Shown piece after piece: positions 28,606 through 37,513 of a stretch of DNA of 41,168 nucleotides (within the stretch, counting starts at the first letter, position 1; each line of letters starts with the position of its first letter). Location of the stretch: assembly GCA_029247845.1 (NCBI GenBank), contig JAQWKM010000104.1, positions 1-41,168 on the forward strand, in the 5' to 3' direction. The stretch comes from Paracoccaceae bacterium. GTDB lineage: Bacteria; Pseudomonadota; Alphaproteobacteria; Rhodobacterales; Rhodobacteraceae. Under the pieces are notes generated by a model. That model did no database searches. It saw only the letters and a list, made by a program, of their open reading frames with translations, and was not told the DNA's origin. Both the position numbers and the translations under genes were made by a program.

Positions 28606-28732
28606 AAAAGCCTCACGTTGAGCAACTTTTGTTCGGATCCAAAAACACAATTAAAAAAACTTACTCAATTGATGTGTTTTCGCTTGCAAGCCCAAAGCCC
28701 ATTGCCTAGAACGCGACAATCGTCGGATTAAT

Positions 28733-28807
28733 GGCCCGTTCGTCTATCGGTTAGGACGCCAGGTTTTCAACCTGGAAAGACGAGTTCGATTCTCGTACGG
28801 GCTGCCA
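28733..28807 (+). tRNA. tRNA-Glu (anticodon TTC)
   Basis: GGCCCGT/ACGGGCT acceptor stem, CCAGG-TTTTCAA-CCTGG anticodon arm (TTC), ACGAG-TTCGATT-CTCGT T-arm, encoded CCA. Confidence 0.96.
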
Positions 28808-28883
28808 CTATGATTAAAATCTGGAAAATATTGAAAAATAGTGTGTTCGAAAAATAAAATTTTTAATTTCAAGAGACATTCTA

Positions 28884-28932
28884 TGCCGAGCATTTCGGGT
28901 TTTGTTTGTTTGAGTAGATCTCGCACTCGGCA
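28884..28932 (+). other. stem-loop downstream of tRNA-Glu (TGCCGAG...CTCGGCA then CTTTTT); possible terminator or ncRNA
   Basis: 7-bp perfect GC-rich stem with 35-nt loop followed by a T-run. Confidence 0.4.
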
Positions 28933-29396
28933 CTTTTTGAGTTGTGTGATCCAGAATAAAATATCGAGCGCATAAATGAAAAAGTGAGATCACTGGTTGA
29001 GGCCTTGGTGCAGAATTAAGAAATTAATAAAATCTACTGCAATCCGTTTATAGATTGGACCTAGTGAAAAGACAGGTATAACAGTGTCTTAAAAGATAAG
29101 AAACCAAGACCAAAATTAGCTTGATAACAATGAGTTATGGTATAAGCCTTTCATCAGAGAATTTAGTCCAGACCCACGTAGCATCTATGACTTTTTAATT
29201 ATAGGTAAACGTTCAAATTTTAGTTTTAGATACTAAAGGATTAGGATAAAACTAAAGAAATTTAGGCAAATGCGGAAAGCCACTGTATTTAAAAATGTTT
29301 ATATTATCGTCCCATATAAAATAATACTAGCTGTATTTGGGTACAGCCTTTCTTAACTGTGTCCCAAAACGGCGCTGGATTTAAATGTTGTAAAAA

Positions 29397-29723
29397 CTAA
29401 TCAGACTTAGCATGAGTACTTCTCAAAATATCAAGCTCGTTAAAATATGTTACTTTAAAATCACTGATTAAACGCGGTATTACAAATTCCATTAAACCAC
29501 CTTTAGCCCGAACCTCTAAGTATGTCTGATGGTCTTTCTTTGTTGCCCACCTTTCGACCAAATAGATAGTCTGGTTATCTTCGGCAATCAATGCTTGGAC
29601 AAACTCATACCCCTCGCGCGGTTCGCTAGCAGCATACCCATCGTCGCCCTCTGCCCAGGCAATAAAATCTTGTGCGCCTGTCTCTGACATTGGGAATGCG
29701 GCAATCACGTAAACAGACATCAT
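29397..29723 (-). CDS. small ABM-fold-like protein (antibiotic biosynthesis monooxygenase domain)
   Basis: 108 aa; MSVYVIAAFPMSETGAQDFIAWAEGDD...FVQALIAEDNQTIYLVERWATKKDHQTYLEVRAKGGLMEF; RBS-like AAGGAG upstream of the start. Confidence 0.7.
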   Translation of the reverse strand: MMSVYVIAAFPMSETGAQDFIAWAEGDDGYAASEPREGYEFVQALIAEDNQTIYLVERWATKKDHQTYLEVRAKGGLMEFVIPRLISDFKVTYFNELDILRSTHAKSD

Positions 29724-30642
29724 TATTCTCCTTAAAATTTAGAGGCATGCCCCTCACCCTTCAGTCTTGAAGCTATTTGGGTCACAGTGCTATTTTTGAA
29801 TGTATCGGTCAATCTTTGGACCAATACTAGATATACCAATTATTTTTGATAATAAATCAGCAAAATACTTAAAGGCATGACCAACAGATATTTGATTTTC
29901 TGAGATTGTAGATAATGGCTTTTGAAAAGAGTTTGAATCAACTTTTTGAACAGACGCTCTCATATATTTCTGCAATTATCTTTTATGTTTGTAGCCGGTT
30001 CATTCAGTGATGCTTTATTCGTACGACAGTTGCTTTTCTTTTTAATATTTTGCAGAAGCGCAGGCAGATGATCTAGAGACTAATTATGCAACGACCCTTG
30101 GTCTGAAAGTATCACTAATAGAAGCCTTTTCGCGCGCCTCATGAAAAAGAAAGGGCTTCTGCATGCGGGGAGAAACTGCAGAGGCCCAAGGTTACATCCG
30201 TGAGAAGGTTCTTATATTTACAAAAAATTATAAAATACACGCAAACTGAATGATTGAGATCATCAAATAAATCAGCAAGCCCTCAGTTAAGCGGGCGATC
30301 CATTTTGCAATCGCATATTGTTGAAAATGAAATGATAAGATTTCAAGCCTGACTAATGAGATAATTCAGACTGATCTTTTCGAGCAATAACGTCAGTGCC
30401 ATATCTATGATTTAAAAATCCATTCAGTATCTGAAATTTTGGTTATGCATTAAGAGCATTTTTGCATCATGATTTTGACACTTTAGAATTAATAGTGTTA
30501 TTGAACCCCAAAGTACTATCATCTGGATAGTTACATCGAGGCGACAAAGCTGTTTATTGCACTCTCAACCGGGGCAGATTGAGGCTGTTTCTCTTTGTAC
30601 TATTTTCAGGCCAACAGAAGCGTTTATTCTATCGGGGCTACA

Positions 30643-32490
30643 ATGAAAAATTCGAAAACAATTTTAATAGACAGAAACCCGGGCAGGAATTCTCAAACCT
30701 ACGGGATCGCCAGAGAACTCGGCACAGATTTAGACCTCATCCACGAACCGTCTGTGGGCGTGGTGGGCAATAAGGGTGACTCGCAATGCTATATCGGGGT
30801 CGCAACCAAAGTCAGTATCATCCACGATGCATTGTGCGATAGAGTTGGAACCGAACCGGGTAAAATGCATATGCGTCTGGTTCAGCCAGAATTCACGATT
30901 GCGACATCGGATGGTATTAGAAATGGGACAAGAGAGATGCGCTACTCTCTCATCGGACGCGAAGTTGCAAACGACGCCTTGACCGAGCACCTAAGTGCGT
31001 CAGGCCTTGAGGGTGTAATAGCGGTTGTTGCTTGTGACAAACCCCCTGTTGGAACGCTTGCAGCAATTTTAGAGCATAACAGACCTGCAATTATCATGTC
31101 GGATGGCTCAATCAGACCGGGCAAAGATTCACAAACAGGCGAAAGCATTGACCTCATCACCGCCTATCAAATGGCAGGAAGCGATGACGAAGTGCTCAAG
31201 ACACGCATCGCAAAAGAGGCCTGCCCAGGCTTTGGCAGCTGTGGCGGTATGTTTACCTACAACACCATGCAAACCTTCATAGGCGTTGTAGGTATGGAGC
31301 CGCTGGATATGATATCTCCAGCCTCGCAGGATATTCGTCGCACGGCAGAATTTCCCGAACAACTCGTCACATATCTTTCAGAATTGATCCGGCGCGACAT
31401 TACCCCAAGGCAGATTGTCACGCGGGACTCCATAAGAAATGCCGTCATTGTTGCAATGTCAGTGGGTGGTTCGACAAACGTTCTACTACACGCGCCCGAA
31501 ATCGCGCGCGCTGCTGGTTACAAGAGATTTTCAGAGGATATAATGACACCAGAAGAATTTAATTATCTTTCGGAAAAAGTGATTCCAGTTGTTGTGAATG
31601 CACGTCCATTTGGAAAATATTCTATGGTTGATATTGACGCCAAAGGCGGCATGCAGGTCATCGTAAAAGAGCTTTTGGACGCTGGTCTGTTAAATGGCGA
31701 CACATTAACGTGTACTGGTGAGACCCTCGCAGAACAGATTAACAGGCTGGCCCCCCCCAAACCTGACGGAGATGTTATCTACAGCGTAGAAAAACCTTTC
31801 AAGGATACCGGTGGACTGCGGGTGTTGGGTGGAAATCTGTCGCCTGAATTCAGCTCTGTGCTGAAATTGGCAGGTGTCGAAGGCGGTCTGGAAAATAATT
31901 TGTTTTACGGAAAGGCCAAAGTCTTCAACGGGGAACAAGAGCTATTGTCAGCATTGGAAAAAAACGCGGATTTATTCAAGAATTTTGACATGATCGTGGT
32001 GCACTATGAAGGACCATTCGGGGCACCCGGCATGCCGGAGATGCTCGACTCGACGTCTCGGATCACAGCTCTTTGCCGCGAGAAAAATATCGTTGTCGGC
32101 TTGATGACGGACGGTCGGTTTTCAGGCGGATCAGTTGGCCTGGTTATTGGTCATGTCGGACCAGAAGCGGCCGCAGGCGGCGCAATTGGACTAATCGAAG
32201 AAGGCGATAATATCGTCGTAGATTTGAATACTAATGAACTGAATTGCACGCAATTGGCTGATGAGGCTATTTATGCGGAGCGTAAATTAAGATGGGATCG
32301 CGAAGTTGCCAAAAATAATGGCACTCATCCGTCTGTTGGCGATGCGGATACGAGATTGCTTAATAAAATGCGCTGTTCCGCCGTATCGGCAGTATATGGT
32401 GCGGGGATGCATCCAGACAGAAACCTGTGGGTCCGCAATCCCAGAGACCCGTTGAAAACAGATTTTAAACCAAGCAATAAGTTCAAATAG
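30643..32490 (+). CDS. IlvD/Edd family dehydratase (dihydroxy-acid dehydratase-like)
   Basis: ATG at 30643 preferred over 30595; MKNSKTILIDRNPGRNSQTYGIARELG...GDSQCYIGVATK...TSDGIRNGTREMRYSLIGREVANDAL...ACDKPPVGTL...CPGFGSCGGMFTYNTMQ...GRFSGGSVGLVIGHVGPEAAAGGAIGLIEEGD. Confidence 0.9.
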   Translation: MKNSKTILIDRNPGRNSQTYGIARELGTDLDLIHEPSVGVVGNKGDSQCYIGVATKVSIIHDALCDRVGTEPGKMHMRLVQPEFTIATSDGIRNGTREMRYSLIGREVANDALTEHLSASGLEGVIAVVACDKPPVGTLAAILEHNRPAIIMSDGSIRPGKDSQTGESIDLITAYQMAGSDDEVLKTRIAKEACPGFGSCGGMFTYNTMQTFIGVVGMEPLDMISPASQDIRRTAEFPEQLVTYLSELIRRDITPRQIVTRDSIRNAVIVAMSVGGSTNVLLHAPEIARAAGYKRFSEDIMTPEEFNYLSEKVIPVVVNARPFGKYSMVDIDAKGGMQVIVKELLDAGLLNGDTLTCTGETLAEQINRLAPPKPDGDVIYSVEKPFKDTGGLRVLGGNLSPEFSSVLKLAGVEGGLENNLFYGKAKVFNGEQELLSALEKNADLFKNFDMIVVHYEGPFGAPGMPEMLDSTSRITALCREKNIVVGLMTDGRFSGGSVGLVIGHVGPEAAAGGAIGLIEEGDNIVVDLNTNELNCTQLADEAIYAERKLRWDREVAKNNGTHPSVGDADTRLLNKMRCSAVSAVYGAGMHPDRNLWVRNPRDPLKTDFKPSNKFK

Positions 32491-32521
32491 GCTTCGGAAT
32501 TACAGGTTCTAGAAAAAGTAA

Positions 32522-32556
32522 GTTGCTCCGGCATGCATACTGAGGCAACGTTTTTT
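32522..32556 (+). terminator. Rho-independent terminator of the IlvD-family gene
   Basis: GTTGCTC...GAGGCAAC stem (one bulge) followed by G-TTTTTT. Confidence 0.75.
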
Positions 32557-32627
32557 ATCTGATCATAAATCGTACAACGCTTTTAGCTTGGCCCATCAAA
32601 CGATTGATTGGTTTGCTGGTATGTACT

Positions 32628-32843
32628 TCACACTGGCGGTCGCACAACACCCCAGCACCTTTGCCCACACTGCCGTTTTAGCTCGAGGAAAAAATTCTCA
32701 AACCGCTGAGCACATTGCAACTCTTGACTACTCAGATCATATGAGTTTCTATCCATTCTTTGCACAAGGTCCGTACCTTCTTCCAAAGTCATCCGATAAA
32801 TCTTAGCGCTTGTGCGCACGTCAAAGTATTTCTTTCCGCTCAT
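32628..32843 (-). CDS. small hypothetical protein (71 aa)
   Basis: MSGKKYFDVRTSAKIYRMTLEEGTDLVQRMDRNSYDLSS...; AGGGA 8 nt upstream of the ATG; sits alone in an intergenic gap. Overlaps a less plausible forward ORF. Confidence 0.3.
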   Translation of the reverse strand: MSGKKYFDVRTSAKIYRMTLEEGTDLVQRMDRNSYDLSSQELQCAQRFENFFLELKRQCGQRCWGVVRPPV

Positions 32844-33120
32844 TAAAATTCCCTACAAAGCTAAGACAGGCAGTATAGCTGATACCAAACTGATACGACG
32901 CGTCACAAGTTTTGGATCATTTTAAGCAGGTCACTATTTGTCAAATGGACGATCTTCGGCCTACGCTAGAAAAATAAGCACTGTAATTGATCTCTATTTG
33001 CGGTGTAATGCGTTTCCCTTTAAAACCTATTTAAACGGGTAACATATCGGAAATTGTCCATGCTAGGTAATGTGCAGAATTACCAGACAAGGACGCAACG
33101 AGACTATTGGAGCAGCGCGC

Positions 33121-34122
33121 ATGAATCAGATCGATATAAGCGAGGTAAACCTCGTAAATATTCAGCAGCGAACTCTTGAACTTAGCCAAGCGATCCTCCG
33201 CACTCCTACTGTAAGAACAGCATCATCGATGATACACAGCTTACTTGACGGTGGGGAATTACACCTGAAACTGGAGTGCCTGCAACACTCAGGATCATTC
33301 AAAGCGCGCGGTGCCCTATCAATAATTCATTCGATTCCATCAGAAAAAAGGGCAGCCGGGATAACGGCTGCAAGCGCAGGAAACCATGCAATTGCAGCTG
33401 CTTGGGCGGCACGTAAAAGCAGAATGTCAGCAAAAGTTGTGATGCAATCAACCGCAAACCCATTTCGCATTGCCCTTGCCCAGACAGAGCGTGCAGAAGT
33501 CATCATCAAAGAACCCGGACAGGCTACTTTTGCAGAAGCCGAACGTCTTTCACGCGATGAGGGTCGAACGTTTGTTCATCCTTTCGAGGGTATCCACACC
33601 ACATTAGGCACTGCCGGCGTTGGATTTGAATTTATGCAGGATGTTCCCGAGCTGGAGGCCATCATTGTGTCCGTGGGTGGAGGTGGCTTGATCAGCGGAG
33701 TTGCCGCTGTCGTTAAATCGATGAAACCTAACTGTCAGGTCTACGGCGTTGAACCAACCGGGGCCGATGCGATGTCACAAAGCCTTAAGGCGGGAGGACC
33801 AATAACCCTGGATAAGATCGATACGATTGCCGATAGCTTGTCACCGCCAATGACCCTACCCTTTGGGCATGCGGTTTGTAGCGCCTATATCGACGATATG
33901 GTCACAGTCACAGATGACGAAATCTGCGCGGGGATGGTGCGTTTTCAACAAGAGGCCAAGCTCGCCGTTGAGCCCGCTGCAGGTGCGTCGATGGCGGCTC
34001 TTACGGGGCCACTACGCGCGCGCCTTCGTGGTAAAAAAGTAGGTATTGTAGTGTGCGGTGCCAATATAGATGCTTTGACTTATTCTCAACAGCTAGAACG
34101 CGGCTTGCGCGTTCTAAACTAA
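33121..34122 (+). CDS. PLP-dependent threonine/serine dehydratase family protein
   Basis: ATG at 33121; LKLECLQHSGSFKARGALSII (PLP Lys), SAGNHAIAAAWAAR, IIVSVGGGGLISGVAAVVKSMKPNCQVYGVEP. Confidence 0.92.
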   Translation: MNQIDISEVNLVNIQQRTLELSQAILRTPTVRTASSMIHSLLDGGELHLKLECLQHSGSFKARGALSIIHSIPSEKRAAGITAASAGNHAIAAAWAARKSRMSAKVVMQSTANPFRIALAQTERAEVIIKEPGQATFAEAERLSRDEGRTFVHPFEGIHTTLGTAGVGFEFMQDVPELEAIIVSVGGGGLISGVAAVVKSMKPNCQVYGVEPTGADAMSQSLKAGGPITLDKIDTIADSLSPPMTLPFGHAVCSAYIDDMVTVTDDEICAGMVRFQQEAKLAVEPAAGASMAALTGPLRARLRGKKVGIVVCGANIDALTYSQQLERGLRVLN

Positions 34123-34156
34123 GCTTAGGCATCTCATTAATCACCAAACGCTTATC

Positions 34157-35497
34157 TTAGGCAGATCCACTATAGATCTGAGCTATTCTTGCAAGGGCAT
34201 TTTCAACAGGCATCTCTTCGCTTTCACCTGTACGCCTCGAGGCCAGCTCGATAACACCGTTTTTTAAACCGCGCGGACCAACCGTGATGCGCCAAGGTAA
34301 TCCAATCAAATCCATCGTTGCAAATTTACCCCCGGCCCGTTCCAATCTGTCATCATAAAGTGGCTCTAAACCCAGCGCCATCATACCCGAATAAAGCGCC
34401 TCGCACGCAGAATCGGTTTCCTCATCCCCTTGTTTGAGGTTCACAATACCACAATGGAATGGAGTGACTCCCTCAGGCCACATAATTCCGTTGTCGTCAT
34501 GGGAGGCCTCAATAATCGCCCCTATAAGACGCGATACGCCAATGCCGTGGCTGCCCATATGAACAGGTACGCGCTCACCCGTATCTGTAACAACATTTGC
34601 ACCCATAGATTCTGAGTATTTAGTGCCAAAGTAGAAGATTTGTCCCACTTCTATCCCACGACTGCTTTTGCGTCTTTCCTCAGGGATCTGCGCGAAGACC
34701 TCATCTTCGTGGGTCTCATGCGTCCGCGCGTAAGGCGCTGTCCATTCTTTGAAAATGTTCAAACATTGATCCCAATCATCATAGTCTACAGCGCGATCAC
34801 CAATTTCCAAATCTAGAATAGCGCTGTCATAGAACACTTCAGACTCACCTGTATCCGCAAGAACTAGAAATTCATGAGTATTATCGCCCCCGATAGGTCC
34901 ACTGTCAGCCCTCATAGGAATCGCTTTCAATCCCATGCGTTCATAGGTACGCAAATAGCTGACGAGATGGCGGTTGTAAGCATGCATCGCACTGTCGCGG
35001 TCGATGTCAAAATTATACCCATCCTTCATAAAGAATTCCCGGCCCCGCATAACGCCAAAACGCGGGCGGATTTCATCGCGAAATTTCCACTGCATGTGAT
35101 AAAGCGTCAAGGGAAGATCTTTGTAACTCCCGACATGAGTACGGAAAATATCAGTGATAAGCTCTTCGTTTGTGGGTCCATAAAGCATATCGCGGTCATG
35201 GCGGTCTTTGACCCGCAGCATTTCCTGACCATAGGCTTCATATCGACCACTCTCGCGCCACAAATCAGCAGACTGCAGCGTTGGCATAAGCATCGGAATG
35301 TGACCGGCACGAACCTGTTCTTCATGAACGATATTCTCGAGGTTACGTAGGATTTTGAAGCCCATCGGCAACCAGGAATAAATGCCAGCACTCGATTGTT
35401 TAATCATGCCAGCCCGCAGCATCAGACGATGGCTAGCAATTTGTGCCTCTGCTGGGTTTTCCTTGAGGACGGGTAAAAAATATCGCGACAGGCGCAT
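34157..35497 (-). CDS. proS: prolyl-tRNA synthetase (short alphaproteobacterial form)
   Basis: 446 aa; [105 protein letters not shown]. Confidence 0.97.
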   Translation of the reverse strand: MRLSRYFLPVLKENPAEAQIASHRLMLRAGMIKQSSAGIYSWLPMGFKILRNLENIVHEEQVRAGHIPMLMPTLQSADLWRESGRYEAYGQEMLRVKDRHDRDMLYGPTNEELITDIFRTHVGSYKDLPLTLYHMQWKFRDEIRPRFGVMRGREFFMKDGYNFDIDRDSAMHAYNRHLVSYLRTYERMGLKAIPMRADSGPIGGDNTHEFLVLADTGESEVFYDSAILDLEIGDRAVDYDDWDQCLNIFKEWTAPYARTHETHEDEVFAQIPEERRKSSRGIEVGQIFYFGTKYSESMGANVVTDTGERVPVHMGSHGIGVSRLIGAIIEASHDDNGIMWPEGVTPFHCGIVNLKQGDEETDSACEALYSGMMALGLEPLYDDRLERAGGKFATMDLIGLPWRITVGPRGLKNGVIELASRRTGESEEMPVENALARIAQIYSGSA

Positions 35498-35677
35498 TGC
35501 GTATCCTTAATGCTTTTAACTTCATATCGTTTAAGGGGAATTGATCGAACTGACAAGGTCACGCCTTTGAAAGTAAATGCCGACGTAACAATCCCCGGCC
35601 GCGATGTGGTCTTACAAAACTTGCATCCATAAACCATTTGAGTCACATTATAAAAAACAAATCAGATCAGGTCGCAC

Positions 35678-36778
35678 ATGCCACTTCCCGTTCAAAATCA
35701 AACGCTTTACTGGAGCTTAACAGGCTTTTTTTTCTTGCTGTTTTTCTGGTTTCTCAGCGATGTGCTATTACCGTTTGTGCTTGGCGCTGCAATTGCCTAT
35801 TTGCTCGATCCAATTGCAGACCGCCTGCAAGCAAGCGGCCTGAGCCGAATCATGTCAGTTTTGATCATTTCAGCTACGGTACTCGTCGTCTTACTTCCCG
35901 CGACGATATTTATTTTGAACACGATTATCAATCAGGCAAGTGCACTTGCCTCAGTCAACTTCTCAGGCGAAAAAGTTGCCGAAATCGAAGCACGACTAAG
36001 ATCTATCTTACCGAGCACTGTGGGTGAAAATCTGGATCTGCAAAGATCCCTTCAGCAATTCGAAGACTTTATAAGACCGAGAGCTCAGCAGCTTTTTGAT
36101 AGTTTTGGAAAAAATATTCTAGGCGCATTGATAACCTCTGCAATGTCACTGATGAACATTCTTGTGCTTCTTGTGATCGTTCCTGTTGTGACGGTTTACA
36201 TGCTGCTTGACTGGGACAACCTGATCGCAAGAATTGATGCGCTTTTACCGCGTGATCACGCTGAAACTATCAGAATGTTGGCCCAAGAGATCGACAACAC
36301 TTTGGCAGCCTTTGTGCGTGGCATGGGATCTGTATGCCTAATCCTTGGGGTATATTATGCCGTGTCTTTGTGGATGGTCGGTCTAAGTTTCGGGTTTGCC
36401 GTTGGTTTCTTTGCTGGTTTGGTCACCTTTATTCCCTATCTGGGATCTTTGATGGGGGGGGCTTTGGCCATTGGACTTGGAATTTTTGAATTCTGGGGCG
36501 AGTGGAACAAACTTGCGCTTGTAGGAGGGATTTTCTTTCTGGGACAAGTTGTTGAAGGCAATTTCCTCACTCCAAAACTCGTCGGCGGCTCTGTTGGTTT
36601 ACACCCGGTCTGGCTTTTGCTAGCTCTCTCAGTTTTTGGCAGCCTGTTTGGCGTTGTGGGTATGCTGATTGCGGTCCCCGTCGCCGCTAGCTTAGGTGTA
36701 CTGATCCGCTTCGGCGCAGGTCAATATACTTCGAGTCAGCTTTATCAAGGCGCGGTCGATAAAGACGCCAAAAAGTAA
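35678..36778 (+). CDS. AI-2E family (PerM-type) transporter
   Basis: 366 aa polytopic membrane protein; LPFVLGAAIAYLLDPIADRLQ; VEGNFLTPKLVGGSVGLHPVWLLLALSVFGSLFGVVGMLIAVPVAA. Confidence 0.92.
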   Translation: MPLPVQNQTLYWSLTGFFFLLFFWFLSDVLLPFVLGAAIAYLLDPIADRLQASGLSRIMSVLIISATVLVVLLPATIFILNTIINQASALASVNFSGEKVAEIEARLRSILPSTVGENLDLQRSLQQFEDFIRPRAQQLFDSFGKNILGALITSAMSLMNILVLLVIVPVVTVYMLLDWDNLIARIDALLPRDHAETIRMLAQEIDNTLAAFVRGMGSVCLILGVYYAVSLWMVGLSFGFAVGFFAGLVTFIPYLGSLMGGALAIGLGIFEFWGEWNKLALVGGIFFLGQVVEGNFLTPKLVGGSVGLHPVWLLLALSVFGSLFGVVGMLIAVPVAASLGVLIRFGAGQYTSSQLYQGAVDKDAKK

Positions 36779-37455
36779 TGGACAGACAATTAGCCTTTGA
36801 CCTCCCAAGCCGCAAGTCGCTTGATAGAGGTGATTTTTTCATCTCGAATAGTAATGAATTCGCCGTAAAATTGATTGAAGATTGGCAAAACTGGCCTCTA
36901 AAAAAACACTTTTTAAGTGGTCCTAAAAGTTCTGGGAAAAGCCATTTAGCGCATGTTTGGGCTAAACTAAGCGGTGCAAATATCGTCTCAGCAGATCAAC
37001 TTCAGGATCTAGAAATGCTTACATCTGAAAACCTCGTGATCGAAAATATTGATAGAATTGTGGGGAAAGTTGATCTGGAAACAGACCTGTTCCATACGCA
37101 TAACCTTATATTTGCAAACCGAAAATTTTTATTGATGACAGGCTTGCGCAGTCCATCAACTTGGCAATTTTCTTTGCCTGATCTTGCGTCTCGATTAGAG
37201 GGAACGAGGCTCGCAAGTCTAAAAGAGCCTGACGATGTGCTCTTTGCGGCATTGCTTGCAAAGTTGTTTTCAGACCGACAATTGTTCCCTGCCCCAGACG
37301 TTATCCAATATCTTACTACACGCCTCGAGCGATCGTATGCAGCGGCTGAACGTTTTGTACAAATAGCAGATAGGGTGGCTCTGGCCGAACGCAAATCCAT
37401 CTCGCGCGCCTTTGCTGGAAAGATACTCGCAAAAATACCTTCGATATCGGATTGA
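36778..37455 (+). CDS. hdaA: DnaA-homologue regulatory protein HdaA
   Basis: 225 aa; N-terminal clamp-binding-type motif RQLAFDLP; P-loop SGPKSSGKSHLAHVWA; starts on TAATG overlap with the AI-2E gene. Confidence 0.88.
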   Translation: MDRQLAFDLPSRKSLDRGDFFISNSNEFAVKLIEDWQNWPLKKHFLSGPKSSGKSHLAHVWAKLSGANIVSADQLQDLEMLTSENLVIENIDRIVGKVDLETDLFHTHNLIFANRKFLLMTGLRSPSTWQFSLPDLASRLEGTRLASLKEPDDVLFAALLAKLFSDRQLFPAPDVIQYLTTRLERSYAAAERFVQIADRVALAERKSISRAFAGKILAKIPSISD

Positions 37456-37513
37456 CCTGATGGGTTTCTATCTGCATAGCTGACACGTAATTACTTTCCT
37501 GTGAGTGTGCCGA

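Noticed and set aside
28744-28926. Minus-strand 60-aa ORF ending in YENRTRLSRLKTWRPNR
   Set aside because: Its C-terminus is the antisense translation of tRNA-Glu, a well-known spurious ORF type.
28733-30642. Intact integrative element or prophage at tRNA-Glu
   Set aside because: No integrase, no repeat of the tRNA 3' end and no phage genes were found.
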